A DNA stretch of 64,000 nucleotides from Chytridium lagenaria (lineage: Eukaryota > Chytridiomycota > Chytridiomycetes > Chytridiales > Chytridiaceae): NCBI GenBank assembly GCA_025449115.1, contig JAHLKC010000049.1, positions 62,001-126,000 of the forward strand, read 5' to 3'. The stretch's first letter is position 1. Each line of letters begins with the position of its first letter. The notes under the pieces are model-generated. The model worked only from the letters and a program-made list of their open reading frames with translations, ran no database searches and was not told the DNA's origin. This document shows positions 49,308 to 61,865 of the stretch, piece after piece. The position numbers and the translations under genes are program-made.

Positions 49308-50361
49308 CTACTTTCCGTCTCCACCGCTCAACATGACGATCAAGAAGATCGCAAGAATGTAGTACCTTGAAAAAAGGGTAGATAAAGGGGTTAAGATTTA
49401 ATAATTAAAGCTTTAATAGCATGAAGTAGATGACGTATATAACTCAAGGAGTAACTTACCAGTATTTCTGAAGGAAGGATTTCTCGGGTTGTGGTTTCCC
49501 GTCCGTGGTTTCTGCATGGATCATCTCAAGGCGAGGTCTGCCAGAAAAACATATTCCAGTCAAAACAATATTACGAAAACAGTAGACAGAAGAGAAAGAC
49601 AGCAGGAGCCTTTTACGAAAATATCCGAAAAAGCAGAATGGTAGGAGAGAAACTTAATTACTCACCTTGCCCCATCCTCAGTCCTCGCAACTCCACATTG
49701 ATCTTGAATCCTTTCTTTGGTGCAACAACCTTCTGCAAGTACATCAACGCCTTCATCCCCAAAAATTACAAACCTGGTTCTCTTCACACTTTGCCGCATC
49801 AACCACATAATCAAGGTGATAAGGAATACCTGAAATTTAATCAACATTAACCATGCAAAGCTTACTCACCAGCTTCATCAATGTGTAAGGTATAATGTTC
49901 TTGAAATTTTGCCGCTTGCAAGAGGCACTAAACAAACGTATCAACAAAACACCTTAAATCAAAGAGCGTTTTATACCGCACGAATCGTCGCAGTCACAGT
50001 CACATCCTCAACGCCCAACACCGGTTTCACATGTTTCCAAGAGACCCTGTAAACCACATCCTTTCCGATGGAAGCCAAAAGAGGTGCAGGTATGAGAGCT
50101 GCAGAATCCACAGGCTCATATTTCGCAGTCTTCTTCTTGGAGTCGGGATCGTAAGTGAGCACACCTCGTTGGGTGAAAGGAGCATCGCCAAGGGAGTGCC
50201 AAACTTCGACTTGGGTCTGACGAGTGTGTTAGATCAGAGATGAGGCGATAAAGGGAATGTGAATTTATAGGTGATCGATCGGCTGCGAAATGTACCTTCT
50301 CGCAAGTTGCGATGGACGCAACGTAAGCGACCACCAAAACGAAGAGCCAGGTCGAGTGCAT
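49308..50361 (-). CDS. EMC10: ER membrane complex subunit 10
   Basis: The start gives a signal peptide, MHSTWLFVLVVAYVASIATC. The lumenal part has VEVWHSLGDAPFTQRGVLTY, VVYRVSWKHVKPVLGVEDV, IPYHLDYVVDAAKCE and FKINVELRGLRMG. The last exons encode KSFLQKYW and the membrane end YYILAIFLIVMLSGGDGK, the EMC10 C-terminal pattern (W-x-Y-I...MSGG). EMC inserts tail-anchored and multi-pass proteins in the ER membrane. About six exons. The start is 52 bp from the divergent gene at 50413. Confidence 0.8.
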
Positions 50362-50412
50362 CAGGTCTGTATTTTTCCAAAAACTTTGTACACCCAACAC
50401 CCGCTATCAAAC

Positions 50413-51473
50413 ATGAAAGTACCAGAGGAGTATGAGGATTGGGTTCACGTCCGAGATGCGATTGAGGCAAAAGGCTACAGAATGCCTACATTAGCCGACT
50501 ACAAGCGAAAGGCGGTTGAAGGTGAGGACGACCCAGAGTGGTTGGCACAGTGGAAAGTCCTTCCTGAAGATGAACTTAAGATTTGGAATGCTGGATATGA
50601 CGTTGAGTTCAAACCATCCATACATTTTTACTAAAGCATTTTCAGTCTCGGTATTTCTCCGCGAAGAAAAGCGACGGTGTACGAGTTGTCCTAAAACTGC
50701 TAAAACATGGTTCACAAGAACTCAAGGTCTGGAATGTGTTAAAGCAAGTCGCATCTCCCACCGTGTTTCCAAAAGTGTTGGATCTTATCTCGACAACTTA
50801 TCACGATGTTGTGATTCTTGAAGAAACTTTTATAGTCGGCACATATATATATCCCGGAGGATTAGATTGTCTTGAGGATTTAATTGTGGCGTACCGCTTT
50901 TGGATAGAGGTTAGTTAATTGATAGATGGCATATCCGTTCTACTGTTGGGCTCATAACCTTTGTTTATTCAGTTAATCAGCGTCCTACACTATCACAACA
51001 TCAGTTTACGCGTACTTGACGAGGATTTGATTGCAGGGAATTTTTTGAAGCGAAGTGATCCTAATTACAAGGCTGTAAGTTACTGTTTCCCGTAAAGCCG
51101 GAAATCTAATATTCAATATAAGCTATAAAAAACTTGGAACATGCGGTACTTTTGGCGCCAAACGAACCTCCGATGGTCACAGGATTACCTCCCGGACTTC
51201 GTTACCCATCTGATGTCCCGGAATGGAGCAAGACTGGTACTTCATACGATGCTTTCAAATTTGATGTTTACTGCGTTGGTAGCTATATATTCGGAGACTT
51301 GAGGGTAGTGTTTTTTTTACGGTTCTGTTAATTAATTGAATTAGGGTCGCGAGTTCAACGCTCCGGAATTGGAATCTCTTTGTAAAAAGATGACTGCAGC
51401 TGACCCGAAAGATGTTCCGCCATCGTCTGAGGTTTTCAAGCAATATAATAATTTATATCCTCCACCCCACTGA
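50413..51473 (+). CDS. Degenerate protein-kinase-like gene
   Basis: The start MKVPEEYEDWVHVRDAIEAK gives about 290 residues over four or five exons. The N-lobe has VRVVLKLLKHGSQELKVWNV (Lys and Glu candidates). The catalytic loop equivalent LHYHNISLRVLDEDLIAGN lacks HRD. No DFG is visible. The C-lobe has PPGLRYPSDVPEWSKTG, then YDAFKFDVYCVGSYI, a pattern I associate with a group of divergent kinases common in Agaricomycotina. It is predicted to be inactive. One frameshift near 50625 in a T5 run. Role unknown; it could be a regulator of the active kinases elsewhere in the window. Confidence 0.6.
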
Positions 51474-52280
51474 ATCTATCCTTTTATAATTTGGCGGCTT
51501 TTGCTTTACTTCGGTTTTTTTTGTGCAAATGTATATTGAACAGCAATAAAGGCCAAGAACACTAGAGTCTCTTCTTCATGTATATAAGCTTGATTTTTTG
51601 CACAAATACCATCATTTCCGCCAAAAGACCTATGCCCCTTTTCCACCAACTTTTAACAAGACTGACATTTCCTTTAGCACTTCAAGAGCGATGCCAGCAA
51701 AATCACTAAAACAGAAAAAGTTTCGGTATCTTAAGAGGCATTTGATGACGGTGATGACGCCAGCGAGGTCTTGAGACAATTGATGCTAAACCGAACTAGT
51801 AAGAGCACAGGCTCTATTTTCTGTAAAGGTGCGATTAAAAGGTCACAACACGAATAAAGCTTTGCTATTGTTTAATGTGTTTCCGAACCCGATGCTTCAC
51901 CTTACTCTCGTGCTAATCATCTCTTTCCATCGACTTTGCTTACAGTACGAATTTAGGGTAACCCAAGAAGGTTTTCGATGATGACAACGACAAGACAAGA
52001 CCTTTGCACGAAGTAGGTTCTTCATTAATCTACACGAGATTTAACCCGACATGGATGATTGGGAGTTTTACGGATCTCACATGTTGAATTTCTTAATATA
52101 AGTCAACGTAATATACACTTCGCAAATGATTTGTTATTTTTCACCATAAAATAACAACTAAACCACATACGCGCAATAAAACAAAATACTTAGAGATTTT
52201 AAAGCAATTAAAATAACTCGAAAACCACTATAAACAATATAAAGAAATGAACACTTCCCAAACACACCACCAGACTAGTT
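51474..52280. other. Intergenic, nothing recognised
   Basis: 807 bp between convergent genes. Short open frames lack motifs and splice logic. The right half is AT-rich. Confidence 0.4.
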
Positions 52281-53132
52281 TCACCTTCGACCTTTGCCGC
52301 CTTGTTTCCCGCCAGCGGGTTTACTGCCGCCAGCTAGTTTATTGCCGCCAGCTTGTTTTCCACCTCCTTGTTTCCCTGCCGACGAGTTCTCGTTAGCCCT
52401 CTGTCTAGCCGCAGTTCTCTCCGTCCTAGTCAATCTTGTCCTTTCCTCACCGCCCTTAGTCACTGTCCGTGGAGTGTTATGGACGGGTTTCGCTCTATCC
52501 ATGTCACCTTTATTCTTAGCAATGTTGCTCGCAATCCTAGCTTCTCTCTTTGCCTCTCGTTGCTTCTTAATAGCAGCAGCCTTCTCCCTTGCCGCTTTCC
52601 CCTCTGGGCTGTTTTGATGTTGCTGCCAAGCTTCACCCTTTGCAATGTCGGCATTCTTGCGGTCATTAACGTGGATCACTTTTCCGGTACGGAGGGAGCC
52701 TTCAAGGCCCTTACGAATAGTTTTGGTGTGGGGGTTCCCGTCGATAGCGACTTGCGCGTGTGTGGTTCGTCCAGTAATCTTATAATCAATAAGTCAAAAA
52801 AGCCACATACGAACACGCCCTTCCCCCCTAAAACAAAAAAAGGGAGGACCTACCCCGTTTTTCTGAACTGCGAGATGAGTTTTCCCGTCTTTCCTCCCTT
52901 GATTATCCAGCCTGAACCCGCCTCCAATATCTTCCACATAGGTTTTCACTTGAGAACCAGAAGATGCTGCATGGAGTTTATTATCCGTGATGGCTTTGAT
53001 GTTGGTTTTAAGCTCCTTTTTTACCTTTGGCCCTAAAGGTATGTCGGGGTTGAGGTCGCCGTTCCCGACAGCAAGCTGTACAAAGAAAGCGACAAAAAGG
53101 AGAGTAAGCCAGAACTTGAGGTTTATCATCAT
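52281..53132 (-). CDS. Secreted basic protein with Gly/Lys/Gln repeat tail
   Basis: The start MMINLKFWLTLLFVAFFVQL is a clear signal peptide. Exons 53132-52854 and 52778-52281 join in phase (NG/ITGRTTHAQV). The mature part has DIGGGFRLDNQGRKDGKTHL and HTKTIRKGLEGSLR, then a long charged helix-like stretch (SPEGKAAREKAAAIKKQREA). The end repeats GGKQ/AGGxK units (SAGKQGGGKQAGGNKLAGGS). About 255 residues and strongly basic. Family not recognised. It could bind polyanions outside the cell or act as an effector-like protein; this is a guess from composition. Confidence 0.65.
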
Positions 53133-54548
53133 ATCGTTTTTGTCGTTGAAGTAAGGCGACAGATGTAGGTGGAAAGCTGGTTGACGTGATGATTTGTTGA
53201 GGCTAATAAGAAGGTATGCGGCATGCAAGCGTCGGAAGATGATTTTTTGTTTTTGGTATTAGAAAGAACCGAACAAGTTACACTGCACGCAATTGTCCAG
53301 GATTTTTTGTGTCTGGACGTAAAACTTTAAAAAAACCCATTGGAGGACTGAAGACACAAGAAAACTTGTTGCATCAACAAGCCATTTTGGAGGATGCACG
53401 TCCAAACTTCAAACCTCATCAAGTAAGCTGCCTAACAAAGATATTGGCGTTGAATCTTGACACGTCCCCAAAAAGATACATCTTTTACAATTGATAGAAA
53501 GCAGCAAAACCCCACATCCCGTTTATTTTTTATCCCAAACTCCCTCACCCCAGCATTATTCAATCTACAATCTAACTCAACATTTCTTGCTCATCGGATA
53601 AGTCAAACGCGCCACAAAATCAAACTGCAAAACTAGTCACTGCATGCAAATAGCATATAACCACGTGCATAAAGAAAGTAATAAAGAAAAGAAGGACCCT
53701 TCGTAAAATTAAATTTCAAAACCTCTAGGGCCAACATTGGCCACTTAACCTCTGATCCCCAATATAACGCCATGCATTTCCCCGGTAATGACCCAAAGGA
53801 CCAAAATTCACGTCTCTATAAGGCCGGGACGACAAGTGCAAACCACATGCGAATCACCGCTAACACCCTGTTATTTGTAGCAAGGCGTATTAGGCGCGAG
53901 TAGAAAATTTCCACTCCGTCAACGTACAGTTTCTGTGTAATTCAATGTGCTTGAAAAGAGGTAGGGTTTGATGTTTATAAAAACAGTCATGTTCTTATTT
54001 CGAAGTACTCTTGATTTTCTACGATGAACTGGCTGTGATCCCCTCACCACATACAAAACACTTAGCTATCAATCCGGATTTCTGAAAAGAACCCATATGG
54101 TTTACCAAAGAGAGTATAAGGTCCTTTACAGATTGTTTCGAGTTCAAACTCCGCTATCAATGAACGCCTTCGGTTTCGTTGCGTTTTTTTGAGGAGCCCT
54201 CAGCCACCTTACACACTGCGTGGTTGGTGGAGTCGAACCCATCGCCTCCTCGAGATTCGGTTTGGGTTCAGCCGGCCCTTATTTAACTTCACAGCTTTGT
54301 GTCAACTTTTTCTTAACTCTTGTCCCGCAAGCTACCATCTGAAACCTATTTCTGAGGATGCTTGCCTCCAAAGAGCCATCCGCCAAGCAGGCTTTGCAAT
54401 TTCTACGGATGATTACCTCCGTCCTGCAGAACAACGGCACGACGCTCTGGAAAAAGAAAGGTTTTCACCCATCGAGTTACATCATGGCTAGGTTCCCGTT
54501 TAACCACGTAGTCGCGGATCTGTTTTCCATTGACGTAGTTGACCGCAG
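53133..54548. other. Gene-poor stretch next to the right arm
   Basis: 1.4 kb with only short open frames. One, starting at ATG 54358 (MLASKEPSAKQALQFLRM), is open for 65 codons but runs into the duplicated arm and has no recognised motif. It ends at the sharp inner boundary of the inverted duplication. Confidence 0.4.
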
Positions 54549-54700
54549 TTTATAGGGCGTTGTATAAGGACCGGAGGATTGCGAAGGAAGCGTATATTGA
54601 GTTGGGGGAGAGGTGGATGAGGTGGAGAGCGGATGAGGAGAGGGTGGATGAGAGACGGAGGGAGATGAAGCTTTTGAGAGGTATCAAATGTGCCTTGTGA
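54549..54700 (+). pseudogene. 3' fragment of the pseudokinase/Sel1 gene
   Basis: Reads YRALYKDRRIAKEAYIELGE, then RWMRWRADEERVDERRREMK, then LLRGIKCAL and stop. It matches the end of the gene at 11790-13634 (YRALYKDRRIAKEAYIGLGK). Nothing upstream of 54549 matches the rest of that gene, so the fragment was carried by the duplication. Confidence 0.8.
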
Positions 54701-55373
54701 GATGGAGGCTTTGTTTTATACGTTATTCTGCATTCTATATATATATGAAGACTTGTGAAAAGAATATCTTTGGGCCGTCACGGTTTAGGATGACTGACTG
54801 TATTGGATTTTACTTTACTGATTGATTGATGTATTTATATTTCGGGTATCGTATGCATTTATGCGAGTTTTTCTGTGATGATTTGGGCGTGAGTGGGTGA
54901 TCCGTTAAGTTATGCGTGTGAAAGTGTAAGTATTGAAGATGTAGATCAGAGACAGAGACATGGTCAAGGTTAAAGTTCAAGACATTCTCTCTCCTTTCTG
55001 CCAAACCCGAGTACGTCACAACATATTAAAACATAGCATTCTACGTTGCACGCGTTATTCGATTAACAAAGGACAAACACATATGAACTAATATAAATAC
55101 CCGAAAACGTTAATAATATTTGGAGAATAAAACTTTTTATGGATGGAAATGGCCATTTGCACCCTTGTAACGGGATGTCGACAAACCCCTCTTTTCCTTT
55201 AATGTAACTTATTTTCTTTCCATTCTTATTATTCTATTATTATAACAACCGCCCAAAAGCCCAGGTTGGCAAAAATATATAAACAGTACTTTATTTATTA
55301 ACGTGTTTTAAAGAATTGTTTCTTCATATCAAAATTTCACAATAAAGGCTAAAGAAAAATGGGGCATATCGAG
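54701..55373. other. AT-rich intergenic DNA of the right arm; no gene seen
   Basis: Inverted counterpart of 11111-11789, conserved as non-coding sequence. Confidence 0.6.
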
Positions 55374-58066
55374 TATGACGCCTTCAAAGTGTTTCCACCA
55401 CCCACGAAAACGTTGCGTTCACAGTCGCGGACAATTTCTACGCAAAAGTTGTTAGAAAAGAAGCCCCCAAAATCACAAACTCCTTACTCAAAGACTAAGG
55501 TTGACGATAAGCAAACAATTTCATCAGAATCTGCTGAAACCTTCAACAACTCCCCTTCAAGGTACACAGTCTATAAGGCCTCGCTTGCGGTACTATACCC
55601 ATTCGACCAAAATCATCGCTTACCTAAATGACGGATGAGGGACACGAAAAAAGGAGGATAGACTTTACCATAGCTAAAAGGCCAAGTAGACGGCGTTTTG
55701 GAGGTGAGGATGAACGACCTTGTGACATCGAGACGGAATTTTTGAATGTCAACGTCAGAGCAAGGTTGGAGTTGGTATTGCGTGACGATTGTTGTTGGAG
55801 ACATTGGTTTGTGCCGGATTTTAACCGGAAATAGCGGGATTTTGTGGATGCTACATTGAGTTTTTGTTAGAAGGTTTGATGGATGGGGTGCTAAGAGGCT
55901 CACCGTTTTCGGGCCGGATGAGATTGTTCTCCAGGTCAAGTCTGTGGGATTTGTTGTGTTGCACGGTCTAGGGTTTTGATGGATGAGAAGCGTTGCAGAG
56001 GGAAAACCCCATATGGACAAATGGATGCAAATGATGTTGAAAACGATGCGGATAAATGGATGATAATAAAAGTAAAGTGATGTTGAAAACAATGCGGATA
56101 ACGTATGTATAAAAAATAAGAGAGTGATATTTGGATGCATTAAAAAAAAATGAAATTGATAATAGTTACCGGAATGAGAGGTCATTTGATGATAGCATGC
56201 GTTATTTCATTTACTCCAAGTATACGATCTTCACCCAATCGCGCAGTCCCGAATGAACAATCATCCGTTGATTTAAGCGTTCGAATTTCGTTTGGGTCCA
56301 CGGAGCCCTGTCAATATGATACTATAATGATCAAATCATAGGGGTTGCGAAAACAAAAACTAACGGCGCACCTTTACGTCTAAGCAATAATAACTTTCCA
56401 CATTCTGCATAGCCATGCTTTATAAATATCTTGATCGCTATTATACTGCCCAAACCCTCGCGCTCGTCGAACTGTTGCGACTCTTGGTTTCCGCAGGCTT
56501 TGAGTTCAGGGTTGCCCTACCCCGTTGCTCCAGACATCGACCATCGGATGATTGAATTCGGAAGGTGCGGTCAATATTGCCTAGCGGTGTGCGGTTGTTG
56601 TGGCTGTTGCTGTTGCGGTCACGCGGATGACGGAGCTCAAATCCCTGTGCCTGGTGTAAGGGGGTGGAGGGATGAAAGTTTCGACTTCCCAGCCTTGCTC
56701 GTCAGATGAGTCGTCGCAGGGTCTTTAAATACGAAAGGAGTTTAGTAAAACCGGAGGTAGGGGAATGAAGAAGAGTATGACTCACTTGTAGAGCGAATCC
56801 CAAGCTAAACACAATCTTTGACTTAAACGAGAATTTATAAGCTTTCCGCCAGAGAAATACGTGGTCACTAATCTGTAAAACGGAAAATACAGTAAGTCTT
56901 GATGTATTCCAATCAATCGCGAACCGGTTGCAAGAGCCTGCATCAAGACCTGTCTTCCAATGTCATCGGGGGCAGCGCTCTAATAATGAAAGACGGACAA
57001 AGGAAACGAAGAAAGAACCCAGTTAAACCACAAGACTAAGTAGTTTAACTTACTGATAGGCATTGGAAAAACTTGATATTCTGGAATCCTCTTGTGGGGT
57101 CATCTATAAGTCCACGCCGGAAAATCTGTTCGCTTCATATGTACAGGTTCTCATTTGAAAGCGCTGCTTTGGACTTGATGTAGACATTGGCCGTTCCCAG
57201 CCTTAAGGCGAAACAACCTCTCCTTGGACGATACTGGTGAGAATGAAAGACATATATCAGTATGCATGCCAAAACGGGTTTCGTGAATTTACTTACCAGT
57301 GGTTGACGGCAGATATTCATAAATCCATCCACTCGCGGTGCTATTTTCGCATTGTCTATCAACAAGGTCAGCTATTAGCTGCAAGCAAATAAACCAATTC
57401 TTACGTAATACTTATATCCTCCGAAGATATGCATGAGCGGAACGAATCGACGTCAATTTAGAATCTGGGGTCAAATTATATCGACCTAATCCATTGCATT
57501 CGTCAACCGTTAACATATTACTGTTGGAGCGTTCCTATATATTTTTTGGAATTGGTAAGTCAAGCATTCATGGCGAGATCAACAAAAGAACGTCGACCAT
57601 ACCCCTGCTTCATAACAATTCCACATTCATGTTCTGCGCTCCCATGATGGATTCTTGTCCCAAGTATTGGTAGTGCCTGTATCTTTGTTCATCGTCATCC
57701 ACACAGTCCTCAAGCGTCATAGTTTCGTTTCTCATCTGCAAACATTTGCCGACAGTCGTTGAACGGATACGGAAGATGAGATCTGCTGCGTAGTTTCCGT
57801 TGGCTTCGTAGACGACGCCTGCTGTTGCGGTAGGCTTTGGGGATGGGCTTTTAGAGGGAGATGGTGAGGTTGAAGAGGTTTTGTTGTTGCTGGTGGTTTC
57901 CTTTGAGTTGTTGGCTATGAAGACGGATACACCGGTGATGACGCCCGCCGCAATGATACGATGGCCACTATGAGGTAATTGCGGTCCTTTGACTTCATCT
58001 TTCTTGTCCTCTGACTTGGATTGGGTCGAGTTCCGTTTGGAATGAATGGGGTATTCGACGGCGCAT
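55374..58066 (-). CDS. Type II membrane protein with tandem lectin-like Cys modules (copy R1)
   Basis: Counterpart of the gene at 8411. It has a membrane segment near 57970-57915 (AAGVITGVSVFIANN; two small indels alter its first half). The linker SPSPSKSPSPKPTATA and first module LIFRIRSTTVGKCLQMRNET plus LEDCVDDDEQRYR are intact here, while they are broken in the left copy. Later modules include the Q-x-FRLD module near 55780-55730 and a last exon ATFSWVVETL, stop at 55374. The start is not settled (ATG 58066 is conserved in both arms but out of frame). Divergent from the gene at 58341. Some exons differ by one base from the left copy. Confidence 0.55.
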
Positions 58067-58340
58067 ATATATATACGGTATATTTTTAAAATAAATTTAT
58101 TCATATATAGCCGTTGCGTGTAGTACAAACTATTACGGTATACATCACTTGGTGATTTTTGAGGAAGATGAGATACAGGACTGGTTGTAGAGGGAGGAAG
58201 GAAGGAAGGAAGGAGGAGAGGAAGAAGGAAGAGAGGAAGAGAGGAAGGAAGAGGATAAGGTATAAAAATAAAAAAGATAGCAAAATGGGTTCAGGAAAAA
58301 ATACCACCAGCAAGTTTAAACAACTTCAAAGGCGCAAAAC
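58067..58340. promoter_or_regulatory. Shared divergent promoter region with GGAA microsatellite (right arm)
   Basis: A (GGAA)n tract at about 58192-58258, reverse complement of the left-arm TTCC tract, between divergent start codons. Regulatory role inferred from position. Confidence 0.4.
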
Positions 58341-61300
58341 ATGCTCGACACACCGACGTTTGAGGTTGCCGAGACACCTCAACAACAGAGAGTGGTGAGT
58401 TTGTTGGTTCTTGATGCATGCATGTGTGCATCTGTGCGAGTGTGTTGAAGAAGAGCATCTTAGTTAACATCCAATAAATCTGATGGGTAATGGATGCAGC
58501 TACCTCATCAGGGTGCAAAAGGGCACCAGTCAAAAGAAACAAGCTCATGTTTTGAATCGGGATCCTTCCATCACTTCTAACAACAAATCATTTTAGGCAC
58601 CTACAAGTCGTAATCTCGTTCCTCCTCCACGAACCTCGACAATAAGACCCCAAAAAATACTGTAACAGAGACGCCTCTCTTTGACATCTCCGAGACCCCA
58701 TACAGCCCAAAAACAGCAAGTGTTTCTCATCCATCTGTACTGCTTGTTAACGTCCTTCTCCTTCTTAGAACTTGAATGCACTCAATAACCCTTCACGGCC
58801 GACAATCGTTGCTGCACATGGATCTACCGTACCTCAATACTTGACAAACAACTCCAAGCTTTAATGTGGAAGAAACACCTCAACAAGTTAGACTATCTGG
58901 GACCGTGCCGGTGAGTCAGTTTCAGCGATAACAACCATTTGCGAGGGCATCCGTCCCCATTATTTTTTTTTGGTTGAGAACAAACGAAGTAACACCTCCA
59001 CCTTTCCCAGAAACCCAGCAACCTACAAACTACAACAACGACGAAGCAAATAGACCCTGTTTGGCAGTACAAAAAAAACCAGCTACCCCTCCTCCACCTC
59101 CCCCAAAATTCGAGCCTCGCATCCCAGCATCCCCAGAACCTCATAGCACTTCCACAAAGAAAAATCGATTCCGATTCCGATATGCGCCTGGCTCCTCTGT
59201 ATCCCAGTCATAGCCATCATCATCTTCCTTTCGGTCTTTTTCTCTCGCCGTCCAGCGACATCCAAGTCCCAAACCCTCCCCAACTACCTCCCCACGCCCC
59301 TTCTTCAACTCATCCGCGCCAAACGGGGACTATGCCGTGGATGGGATCTTCCAGATCGTTTCTCCTGATGGGTATTGTTTGCAGAAGACTGGTTCAGGGT
59401 TGTGTTGATGGACTGCGAGGTGATTACGGAACAGATGTTTAGAAATACTTTGGTTCATCAGCACCAGAATCTGTAAGGTTCAACGGCGCTCAAAATATTG
59501 ATAGATTGGATTGCTTGACCGCTGACGTGAGTTACTTACTTTCCTTGGGCTTACTTTGCTTTCTACTCTTCTGCTTCCATCACCCATGAATTTTTCTTTT
59601 GCTAACTCGAAAATAGTCTGGTTTCAATGCCTTAAAAAATGTGTCTGCTCAACGTTGCGACTATGGTGACATTGCATACTTGTCTCCAAATACCACTAAT
59701 TGGCTTTCGCTTTGAGGATCCATTGTGCTTAACAGAAGAGACTGTCTTATTCGAGTAAGTCCATGTTTGTCTTTTCCGGAGCTCCTTCCTGTGTTCTCAT
59801 ATTCTTGTAAAGGAGGTGCACCGTAAAGAACACTCAGACTGGTTGGAAATACCAGTATTTACCACCTACTACAAGTACGTTTGAGCCTGTGTGGGATCTC
59901 GTATTATATAACCAGAGACCTCCATGGCGGATTGTTTTATTGCTTTCCTCTGCTAACTTTATACTTTCCTATTCCCTTTTTTTTTTTTTTTTTGCAAAAT
60001 AGTACCTGCGAAAGAACGTCTTTTTCGAATTAAGGCGGGCAATGGGAATTGCTTGCAACAAATATCCAGTACGCGTTACGCGATGCAGGCCTGTGCCGAA
60101 ATGGATGAACAAATATTCAGACGTGAAACAGGGGGTTATCAGAACATGAAGACGATGGCTTGCATTGAGGTACTATTTTTTGTTCACCTCTTAATATGCC
60201 TTCACGGCTCGTGCTGACTTTATTTTTATTTTAAAAGAAAACCAAACCTGACGATTTCGGAAGTCAAACTATCAGGCCGGGCAAGTGCTATTCAACCTTT
60301 ACTATGGTGATCATATCTTTGAAGGACATGATTGAAATTGACAGCAAATGTCTGACATATAATCTGGATACTGGGTAAGAGGGCTTTACACCTTCGTGTT
60401 GCACACCCATTCCCAACTCGTCACCACTAACCAACTCAAAGCGCCTGCAACGACTCCACTAAATGGGAAATCGAGTTCTTCATCCCATCCACCCCAACCA
60501 CACCTGGACCTCCTCGATTCACCATCCCCGTCTCAACGACCACCGCCACCACCACAACCACCGCCACCGCCACCGCTACCCACTGGGTAGAGCCGAACGC
60601 GTCTACCGCATCATGGCGGGTGATGGACGTTGCTTGGATCGCACTGGAAGTGATATGACGTTGCAGACTTGCGATGATAAGGATACGCAGATCTTTCGAC
60701 GTGAACGTAGGCAACCGCAGAATTCGGCGACTTTTGATTGTTTGGAAGCAAGGGTAAGCCTGTGCTTTTTATTTTTTTATAACTTCCTACTATCCACGAG
60801 TTGCAAAATGTATTTTGTTTTTATAACCTCCTACTATCGACTAGTTGCAAAATGCATTTTGTTTTTTAACCTCCTACTATTCTATTCACGAGTTGCAAAA
60901 TGCATTTGTTTTAATAACCTCCCACGAGTTGCAAAACTGCCTTTTATTTTTATATCCTCCTACTATCCACGAGTTGCAAACTAACATTTTTCTATGCAAA
61001 AAAATGACAATATACAATGAATCAAGACTGGCGAGCAAAGACTTCGAAAGCTTACGATTTCACGTTCATGCAGTTCTGGAGATTATATCGAACTCTTGAA
61101 TTCAACAATGACCTACCTTTATATCACCACCCACCTCAATACATCTGCTTATCTTCCGACGATCTGTTCTTTAAGTAATTCTCTTTTTCAATTTTTCACA
61201 CGTCTGATGGAATTTGGTTAGACCCTGCAATGAAGCTCCTTCTCAGTTAAACTGGAAAACGATTACTTACCCGCCGACAGAGGTAATATTCCATTCTTTA

Positions 61301-61865
61301 TTTTATTTTATTTTTTTAACATATTCACCCCATCCCCTATAGTCCTGCACGAGACCGATTCATGCGCGTGAAATCGGGGACCGGACAATGTCTTGAGCAG
61401 GTCACCTACAATAGCTTTCGATTAAACACATGTAACGACCAAGACGGACAAAAGTTTCGTCGGCACAGATCTACCACCGATGCTTTGGCGTTGCAGAATG
61501 CATTGTATTTAACGAGTCTTGTGAGTTTTTATTTTGGTGTTTAAGGTCTGACTTTTTATTTGTAGGCGGGGAGGTTTGGTGAAGGGCCGTTGTGGGCCAT
61601 GTCTAATACAGAGTCGGACATTTATTATGAACCTGGGACAAGGACGATTCGGTTTTTCTTTTTTAAACAGTATTGTTTGAATGCTGAGTTGATGTTTATG
61701 TGAGTGGTGATGTTGATGTGTTTGTGTTGTTGTTGTTTTTTTTCTTTTGTTCTTTTTTCTTTTTTAAACCTTTTTGGCTGATTCTTTTTTCTTTCTTTTC
61801 TTTTTTGTAGTGAATGTGGAATGACGACGAATTCGAGTATTTCCTGGGATATTGAATATCTTTGA
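58341..61865 (+). CDS. Type II membrane protein with tandem lectin-like Cys modules (copy R2)
   Basis: The start MLDTPTFEVAETPQQQRV is identical in the left copy. Tail exon APTSRNLVPPPRTSTIRPQ is broken by a one-base loss near 58655; the left copy is intact there. The ectodomain modules are RLFRIKAGNGNCLQQISS with QIFRRET (60020-60170), RVYRIMAGDGRCLDRTGS with QIFRRER (60600-60745), and RFMRVKSGTGQCLEQVTY with QKFRRHR (61350-61520), after a more damaged first module (DGIFQIVSPDGYCLQK). The terminal exon ends SISWDIEYL at 61865. The modules are spread over separate exons. The protein should sit in the plasma membrane with the modules outside; sugar binding is inferred only from the CL...C...Q-x-F pattern. 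Confidence 0.65.

Noticed and set aside
53309..53494. Open frame reading SGRKTLKKPIGGLKTQENLL
   Set aside because: Starts at GTG, not ATG. No motif, splice site or homologue recognised.
54215..54260. A tRNA-like T-arm (TGGTGGAGTCGAACCCATCG, reverse complement contains GGTTCGACTCC)
   Set aside because: The flanking 5-bp T-stem does not pair, and no D-arm, anticodon arm or acceptor stem fits around it.
58159..58398. Lys/Arg/Glu-rich open frame over the GGAA tract
   Set aside because: It is a translated microsatellite in a spacer; the left-arm equivalent is out of frame.
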